DNA of 64,000 bases, taken from NCBI GenBank assembly GCA_012934845.2, contig WNNJ02003240.1, forward strand, positions 186,001-250,000, given 5' to 3'. Positions 57,140-64,000 of the stretch are shown piece by piece. The stretch comes from Pomphorhynchus laevis. Lineage: Eukaryota > Acanthocephala > Palaeacanthocephala > Echinorhynchida > Pomphorhynchidae. The position numbers and the translations under genes were made by a program. Each line of letters starts with the position of its first letter. The stretch's first letter is position 1. The notes beneath the pieces are model-generated. The model worked only from the letters and a program-made list of their open reading frames with translations. It searched no databases and had not been told where the DNA came from.

Positions 57140-58370
57140 TGAGCCTTTTTCACTGAATATCCTTCAGAAGAATTCGGAAGGTGCTTCTGCCCTTAGACTT
57201 TTATCTGGTAGAGATGCAGATGTTATAATCCTTCAGGAGACGCAGTCTATCCGTCTTCCCCAGGGCATTACACAATTTATCCCAAAGCATATATGTTCCC
57301 ACTATACTCCGTACATAACCCACCTCACTCCTCTTTATCTCAAGGACTTTTGACCTTAGTTAAGTGCTCCTTAAGGTCCTCCCTCTTATTAAAGTACTCA
57401 TGTCCAGCCATGTCTTGTTTAGTAGTTTCACTCTGTAAGAACGGTAAACGCCTCAGTCTAGCCAATGTCTACATCCGTCCAGGAGAAATTCACAAGAACC
57501 GTGACCTCCTGGATAGTATTATTGACAGCGGTTATGACATGATACTTGGGGATTTCAACGACAGAACTGGTCCTTGGATCAATGCAGCAATCCGCGGAGC
57601 TAGGAACTGTTATCTTATTCACAATCCCCTCCCCCTTCCTTTTATTGCACATCAACAAATTCTATCCTCGACATTTTACTGCTTCACTCGAGGTGGCTGT
57701 TAAAACCCCTCTGCACGGAGCAGTCGCGCCAGCAATTGTCCACCTCTCATGACCTAATTCGTTTGAGAATTGAGCAAGATATGTTGCTTCGAAGGAGGTT
57801 TCACATTGATCCGATTAGAGTGGCCTTCTTACAATCCGCTATCCAACTCTTTCCCAGAATAGGAAATGAGAGTCTGACCGAATTTATTACCTACCTCTTT
57901 TCGCAAGCTACAGAAATTTTATCGACTACCTATAAAAATCGTATATACAATCCCACTCCCAAGAAACTCAAGGTCCTAGCGAAACTGCTTAACATCCCTA
58001 ATCTCTCTGTTTCCGCCAGACAGGCTCTCTTGAATACTGGAGCACTAGATATAGGTTCCAGCTGAGTAGGGATAGGACGAGTATTGCTCGTCTTAATCCT
58101 TCTCAGTCTTCCTTTTGGAAGATTTTCAAGAAGGAGAAGTTTGTTTGCTGGAAGGATAGAGCATTATGTTGGATAGGGAATGTAGGCTTTGATAAAGTTT
58201 TAGAGGAGTCACTAGTCCTACACAACTATGGAGCCACTCAATCACCTCAACCAATCCCGCCTTGGTGTAACTTTAGGAGTAGAGATCTATCTGTTACAGA
58301 TATCCTTAACTCCTGGGGTCCACTCCAGGGCACCTCTAAATCCGTCGCTCCACTTTCTTCTCGGGTCTGT
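57140..58370 (+). pseudogene. LINE ORF2 endonuclease and linker, frameshifted
   Basis: Pieces in three frames: GRDADVIILQETQSIRLPQG (about 57205), VSLCKNGKRLSLANVYIRPG and DMILGDFNDRTGPW (57293-57600), then the linker (57736-58065). At least two frameshifts. Confidence 0.7.
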
Positions 58371-58376
58371 CAGCTT

Positions 58377-59579
58377 TTGACAGCTGATCAGAGAAGAGAG
58401 GTGGCCGTCACAATGCTTTTAGCCTCCCCATCCGATGTAGCAGGCATCAATATTAGTAAGCGCGTTTTTCTTCCTAAGAAAAAATCCTGCTTATGCCCTA
58501 AAGATTTGCGACCCATTTCGATTCAAAATGCCCTTGTGTCGATTTACGAAAAAGCACTTGCGCGTAAAATCCGAGACCATTTAAGTAGGCGTAATTTGAT
58601 CCCTCCCGGTTTTCATTCGTTCGTCAAAGGTCGCTCGGTCCATTCAGCAGTTGGTGAGGTGGAGCAGTTTTGTCGAGATAATAACCATCGTCTAGTTATG
58701 GCTGTTTTCCACGACTTTTCTGCTGCATCTGACCGCATCTCCATTCCTTTTGTGATCTCTTCTCTTAGGTCCCTCGGGCTGCCTGCGATAATTATGAACA
58801 GAGTGGAGATCCTGCTGTATACCAAGCGATTTTACTATGAAGACGACTCTGATGCGCGTCAGCTCTACCCTATTATTGGTGTACCTCAAGGATCCCCACT
58901 TTCTCCCATCTTATATCTTGCTGCTTCCATTAACCTATTTAAGATATTTAAACGTGAACAACGTCTAGTGGCGTACGCTGATGACATCACAGCCCTGTTC
59001 ACTAGACACAGGTGTAAAGACGTAGTCTCTGACATCAGTCGTTTCTTTTTAAGATTAAGAGACCAGTTACCCATATTCAATCTTGTTTTAAACTCCGCCA
59101 AATCGCAGGCGGTTGTCTTTCATGGCACCCCTGCAACTAAGAAAGAACTTGAGAGATTAGCACTCTCCGCGCTCTCCTCCATATTTGCCCTTGAACTAAT
59201 TCCCACCTTTACAAGTCAAGTAAAATACCTGGGGTTCACCGTTACGGTGAACTGGTCAGCAAAAGCTGACCTGGATAGACTCAAACGTATCTTGAAGAAA
59301 GCTAGGTGGGCCCTGAAACGGGCTCAGCATCTGTCATTGAAAGGGAAAACCCAGGTGCGCCTTTGGGGTACCTGGGCTATCTCGGGATTAGTCTTTTTTG
59401 AGAGGACGTCCCCTGAGCAAAGACTAAGGTTTCTTAATCTCCTCATATCTCGTTTATACAGCATAGTCCGCGCCGATTGGATTCTTCGGGGGGGGGTGAA
59501 AGACCCCGGGTGGTTCAGTCGGAAGGCGGCGTGTTGGATCGGTTGGGGGGCTCAGATCCCTCTGGATTTGAGGCCGTAA
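58377..59579 (+). pseudogene. LINE ORF2 reverse transcriptase, 400-codon open block
   Basis: KDLRPISIQNALVSIYEKAL, HSFVKGRSVHSAVGE, AVFHDFSAASDRI (first catalytic Asp region), GVPQGSPLSPILY and LVAYADDITALF are all present. The C-terminal portion ends RKAACWIGWGAQIPL. It is long and open but separated from its endonuclease by frameshifts. Confidence 0.8.
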
Positions 59580-59780
59580 AAGTGGGAATAAGAAGACCAG
59601 TGCAAATTGCAGTCGTTGGAAGATTTGGTCGTACTTACTATTTTGTTAATTATGTTATCTAGTTTTTTTGATCGGCTGTATTTTTTAATAAAACCCTTAT
59701 TATATTTTATGTCGAGAATTTCTTCTACGAAGGTTACGTGTCAGAGATTATTGTGGATCGAGGTGCTACCGAAGCAAGTA

Positions 59781-60253
59781 TTACATTATCCAATGTTTCT
59801 TTCGACCTATCGGGTACTGTATACTTAAATTTTCTTTTGTTTCGCGGTAAATCCCGTCAAACATCAATTGAAGTAGAAGGATTTGCTCTTTATTATTGCG
59901 ACAAAAAATAAATGTATCATCGGTCTCAGCATGAAATCCAGTTCCGCCAATTGCGTTATAAGTTTTTAAAACGCCACACGAGCGCACTTCTCGCAGAAAA
60001 TTATTTCAATATACAGTGGTGTGAGATTAAATTCCAAGTTCATAACAAAATCAGTTGTCGTAAGTTTCTTAGTCCAAAAATATAAACAGCACAATTTTGC
60101 GAAACTTGAGTGAGATATTCTTTCGAATGCTGATTTATTTACGGTATCCACTAATATTACATCTCCATCTGTCTGCTTACAGAAAGCGACCGGATTAATT
60201 AATGTCATTAGATGACCGAATGCTGCTGTGACGCTGCTCATAAAATATTTCAT
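59781..60253 (-). pseudogene. Sec23-like (COPII) intronless remnant
   Basis: Two overlapping minus-strand frames (60253-59966 and 59987-59781). The first has FGHLMTLINPVAFCKQTDGD and VILVDTVNKSAFERISHSSF, then NLEFNLTPLYIEI. The second has NAIGGTGFHAETDDTFIF. Order and spacing recall the Sec23 trunk and beta-barrel segments (Gly-rich plus a hydrophobic strand, then S/T-x-F-x-x-x-F). The Sec23 assignment is from memory and weak. The frame shift and lack of continuation show it is broken. It lies between two LINEs. Confidence 0.35.
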
Positions 60254-60429
60254 GCGCTTGTAAGGAGATTATTATTAATACACAATACAAAGCCCGTAGG
60301 CTGTTTAGTCTGCTCACATAGAAAGATAGACAAACAAAAAAGAGAGAAAATACGAGGTTAAATTATTGAAATTATCGTTGATCTGTCGGATATGCCATTC
60401 GGATAGTTCGCTGATCAGGATTTCGTATC

Positions 60430-61460
60430 CATTCTAATAATTTTCGTTTGAATATATCAATGTCATGGATAGATATTAAAAAGTCCGATAACATGTTCCA
60501 AACGCTATCAGCTCGATGCGAAAGACGATATATTCGAGGGCACCTTCAATGATATTGAGTTCTAAGATGCAAACTATGTCCTCGATGACAGGCACGATGA
60601 TTCAAACTTACACAATTTATTGGGTATCCGTCATAACCTTTAACGATCTTATACAACGCTACAAAATCCAAATACATTAAACGTGACCGGATAGAACACA
60701 TTCCTAGCATTCTTAGTATATCCGTATAAGGAAACTGTGCAACGCCTTTACATAATCGGGACCCTCGCCTTAATATATTAACAAGTGAATTTATTTCCTC
60801 TTTAGTGCACGGAAATGATGATTGAATGCTGTACTTAATGTGATGGCGAACCAATGCGTTGTACAGTAGCTTAAAACATTCTACTGGCAAATATTTGAAG
60901 CAATTCTTCAATAAGTAAATAACACTTCGCCCTTTCGAACATATTCTGTCTGTGTTCATACGAGTCTTGAGAGAAGACCTGAACAATTGTGCCAAGGTCA
61001 TGTGTGTGATTCGCTCTAGATACAATGTTATTGTCTAACATGTCATCAGCCTGTATGTCACTCTGACTAGAACGTAAATGGACACATTTACCTACATTTA
61101 TGATTACTCCTGTCCGGATACTCCATTCGTGAATAATTTTTAAATCTTGCTTTAATACAGTAATGTCGCTTTTCGATGTAATTTTAAACCAGATTTTAAG
61201 ATCATCGGCAAAAGCCAAATACGGACAGTGTAGCTGTTTTAGTAATGTGTTTAGATAAATGTTGAAAAGTAGTGGACCTAAGACAGTACCTTGATGTACA
61301 CCTAATGTAAGTAAACGTGGTGATGATAAGCTCGATCCAACGCGAGCACGATAAGAGCGTTGCGTTAAGAATGCGTAGAGCCAATTGACAATAATCGGAT
61401 TTATTTTACAGTCCAAAAGCACTTCGATGATATTTTCACGACGTATACGATCGAAAGCCC
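60430..61460 (-). pseudogene. CR1/Jockey-like LINE RT, minus strand
   Basis: Downstream order: LLDCKINPIIVNWLYAFLTQ, GVHQGTVLGPLLFNIYLNTL (VPQG altered to VHQG), LAFADDLKIWF, GVIINVGKCVHLRS. After a frameshift near 61020 it continues SLKTRMNTDRICSKGRSVIY, LVRHHIKYSIQSSFPCTKEE and LRRGSRLCKG, and ends at 60546. The 3' end continues to about 60430. Same family as 52380 and 43400. Confidence 0.8.
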
Positions 61461-61539
61461 TAAGTCAATAAAGACACAGTCAACTGCTATCCCGTTAGAC
61501 ACGCCATTAACCCACGCCTCCCTAGCACAAAGTAAGACA

Positions 61540-62385
61540 GTGAAGGAGCCGCAAATTGTATCGCAGCAAGATGGATTTTGTCAAGTTTATGATAAATCTA
61601 CCGAGACAGTGACGGAGCCGCAAATTGTTACAACTAATGTATATTCACTCCCCGACACCCCACGTCCCGTCCTTCCCGTCTCGTCTCTCAATACCTTGCA
61701 TCCATCAATCAAAATCACCTCCACCAACCTCCACTATCCTTCCACTCATAACCTTTCCTCACATCGCTTGTCACCCTCTTTATTATCATTATCCTCTATG
61801 ACTCCCGTCGTCAAACCAAATCCCTCCAAATCATCAACTGCCAGCTCTTCTATCGTGATCTCACCTACTCACGTCAGTCGTCCTCCTTTACGGAAGCGCT
61901 TTGCTTCTCGCGATCGTTGCGTCATTGTCACTAATATCACGCCTTCTAACTCCTTATCTCCACAAGCACGTCTAGACTACGATGTTTCCGCCTTCAGATC
62001 CATCCTCTCGTCTATTGTCCCTGCGGATAAACCTTCCTTTTTCAAGGACATTTCTCCTGTCGCATTTATCCGTCTAAACAAATCTTCTCAATCTAATCCT
62101 TCCCAGCCCCCTCTCCTAAAAATTATTTTCAAGCATCGCTCTCACGCGTCTTCTGTCCTCTCTCAACGATTCAAACTCATGTCATCTTCAACCACTCGAA
62201 TTTTCCCCGATCGCGCCCCTTCTGAAATCGCTCAAATCTCTTCAGCCCGCATCGAAAAACGCCGTCGCGAGGAAAACGGCGAAACCTCACTTTCAATCCG
62301 AAACATAGACGGAAATTTTCAAGTTGTCCACACCCGTTCAAAAGTTCGATGGCGCTCCATCTCTCCTATGTGTCTTCTCCACTAG
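61540..62385 (+). CDS. LINE ORF1, 281 aa
   Basis: Open from 61540 (the start may be further upstream or at an in-frame ATG). A Ser/Pro/Thr-rich N-terminus with a duplicated EPQIV segment is followed by a core RKRFASRDRCVIVTNITPSN ... DISPVAFIRLNK ... PPLLKIIFKHRSHASSVLSQ, an RRM-like arrangement, and a basic IEKRRREENGE helix. No CCHC knuckles. Overlaps ORF2 by 37 bp in a different frame. Confidence 0.65.
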   Translation: MKEPQIVSQQDGFCQVYDKSTETVTEPQIVTTNVYSLPDTPRPVLPVSSLNTLHPSIKITSTNLHYPSTHNLSSHRLSPSLLSLSSMTPVVKPNPSKSSTASSSIVISPTHVSRPPLRKRFASRDRCVIVTNITPSNSLSPQARLDYDVSAFRSILSSIVPADKPSFFKDISPVAFIRLNKSSQSNPSQPPLLKIIFKHRSHASSVLSQRFKLMSSSTTRIFPDRAPSEIAQISSARIEKRRREENGETSLSIRNIDGNFQVVHTRSKVRWRSISPMCLLH

Positions 62386-64000
62386 ACTCTTTCGCCACAA
62401 CACACGGTTTCCGCCTAGGTATCCTTAACACTAGATCTATTCTCGATAAATCCGATCTTATCCTCAACCTATTCACCAAGCAATCCATCGATCTCTTCTG
62501 CCTCACCGAATCCTGGCACTCAGATTCCGACGACCTTTCCATTCACCGTCTGCTCTCTACCGGTTGCTCCCTAGTCGAATCCGCCCGCCCCCTCAGCTCA
62601 TGCCCTTCTAAATTCTCTAATCATGGCGGCATCGTCGCATTCGCGCGTCACCCCGCGTCTCTTCGCAAAATCAATCCCCCTTTCAGTCCTTGCTCTTTTG
62701 AATTGCTCACTTGTCGTTATTCTAACCCGATCACTCTAGATCTCGCCATTGTATACAGTCCTGTTACATCAGCTCCTACATCCTTATTTTTTACCAAACT
62801 CGCAGACCTTCTATCTCACTGTTCTTTGTCCTCAATCCCTTTAATCGTTCTTGGCGACTTCAACATCCGCCTCGACCGCTCCGCTTCCACTGAGTCCATC
62901 CAGTTCATAACATTCTATCCAACAATAACTACAAACCCATCTCCACTGCCCCCACAGATATCCTTGGTGGGGCACTACATCATCGCTGTCCCCGATCATT
63001 TTGCTGCCTAAACCAACTGTCCATTTTCGATCCTAGTCTATCCGATCACTTTCTCGTCACCCTTGATCTCACTCGCAACCACACCCCTCCTCACACACCT
63101 ACAATCTTACGTCGCCATTGGAGAAATCTTTACCTCTCCCTTCTCCGCTCTGCATTACTAAAACCATTCTCTATCATTACCAACAATTACCAAAATCATC
63201 TCCTCACGATCTCGCCTTTCTTTTCGACTCTGAACTCACATCCACTCTCGATATTCTCTTGCCCTTCAAGTCTCACCCACACCGTCGCTTGCACCGTGCC
63301 CCATGGTTTGACATCCAATGCCTACTATCAAAGCGTCGACTCCGCCATGCTTTTCGAGTCTATCACCGCTCTCTCAGACGTGATTTCCGCTCGATCACTC
63401 CGTCTTTCCGTGATTCCTATCTTGCTCTTCGCCGGTCTCATCTCAACCTACTACGTACCAAATGCAACTCCTTCTGGCAGCATAAAATCATCACTTCATT
63501 CAACTCTAAGACTCTCTGGCATACTTTTAACTCAATCCTTGCTCGCTCCTCTTCGCCGTGCAACATCAATACCAATGATTATTCGTCATTTCTTCAGACT
63601 AAAGTATCCACGCTGCTCTCTCACACCCCGGTCTCCATCCTATCCGACTCTGCGCAGTCTAATCTCATTCTTCCGGAACTCTTTCATCTTCTCCCTGTCT
63701 CACCTACAGAAGTATCATCTGTCCTCATGTCCTTGCCCAACAAAACCTCACCTGCCGATCCCCTGCCTACTCACATATTAAAATCTATATGCTCATCGAT
63801 ATTCCCATTTCTCACAACCTTGTTTAACTCGTCCATCCGCAGTCGTATCTTCCCTTCACACTGGAAATCCGCAATCGTTCGTCCCCTTCCTTAAGAAACA
63901 ATCGCTCGACCCCTCCCTTCCTTCTAGCTATCGCCCCATTTCACTACTCCCTACTCTTTCTAAGCTCTTAGAACGCCTCATCTTAATACAAATCAACGCT
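62349..64000 (+). pseudogene. LINE ORF2: endonuclease and start of RT, frameshifted, partial
   Basis: Endonuclease: RLGILNTRSILDKSDLILNL, LFCLTESWHSDSDD, GGIVAFARH, IPLIVLGDFNIRLDR. The frame stops at 63011. The natural continuation (SIFDPSLSDHFLVTL) is one frame back. The linker and RT start follow (LAFLFDSELTSTLDILLPFK ... WFDIQCLLSKRRLRHAFR ... ADPLPTHILKSICSS ... WKSAIVRPL). Another shift occurs near 63893, after which SYRPISLLPTLSKLLERLIL continues to the edge. Confidence 0.75.

Larger units (their letters stand above)
55900..59700 (+). mobile_element. I/R1-like non-LTR retrotransposon, second element, frameshifted
   Basis: ORF1 with CCHC motifs (56115-56954), endonuclease remnants (57140-57700), RT ORF (58377-59579) and an AT-rich tail. 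Same general plan as the element at 33840 but a distinct family by sequence. Confidence 0.75.
61462..64000 (+). mobile_element. CT-rich CR1/L2-like LINE (copy B), runs off right edge
   Basis: Begins directly after the minus-strand LINE. ORF1 is intact, and ORF2 starts in overlap and carries endonuclease and the beginning of RT. The plus strand is markedly C/T-rich compared with the rest of the window, as in copy A. Confidence 0.8.

Overview
This is a eukaryotic, intron-bearing, AT-rich window. It is most likely arthropod and probably insect, because the Pescadillo homologue on the minus strand reads more like insect Pescadillo than vertebrate Pescadillo as I remember them. It splits into two halves. 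About 1-30000 is gene territory with long AT-rich introns, carrying Penelope-like elements (PLEs) and small inverted-repeat elements. About 30500-64000 is a graveyard of non-LTR retrotransposons (LINEs) inserted into and beside one another in both orientations.

Left half. Positions 1-3148 are one uninterrupted minus-strand exon of a Cys-rich, probably secreted protein. Most of it is six to seven nearly identical 354-bp (118-residue) repeats, and it runs off the left edge. A candidate signal-peptide first exon lies at 8890-9150. Between them are PLE reverse-transcriptase (RT) remnants and, at about 6258-8005, a tandem array of ~462-bp units. Each unit carries a hammerhead ribozyme core (three direct copies and one inverted), which makes the array look like an animal retrozyme. 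More PLE copies lie at 10040-12345, interrupted by a ~430-bp element with ~90-bp inverted repeats. A single-exon gene at 16462-17202 encodes a two-helix membrane protein with a Cys-rich tail. A LIM-domain exon with a stop codon follows at 17730. Then comes Pescadillo (PES, ribosome biogenesis), which I reconstructed as 14 exons from 29782 down to 19044 (465 codons, every junction in phase). It was not visible as a single ORF.

Right half. I see at least four LINE types. (1) Two I/R1-like elements have three CCHC knuckles in ORF1 (about 33840-38240 and 55900-59700). (2) One apparently intact CR1/Jockey-like element has overlapping ORF1 and ORF2 (44955-48661). (3) A CT-rich CR1/L2-like family has copies at 39740, 41890, 53340 and 61462. 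(4) Many 3' fragments of further families occur on both strands. A near-perfect 16-bp minisatellite of about 51 units (38903-39730) abuts the 5' end of one LINE. A Sec23-like intronless remnant lies at 59781-60253.

The strongest candidates for something new are the hammerhead tandem array with its palindromic stem III, the homogenised Cys-rich repeat gene, the Cys-tailed membrane protein, and a putative secreted exon with 11-residue repeats at 33421-33680. All family calls come from motif reading. No database search was run. LINE boundaries are approximate.
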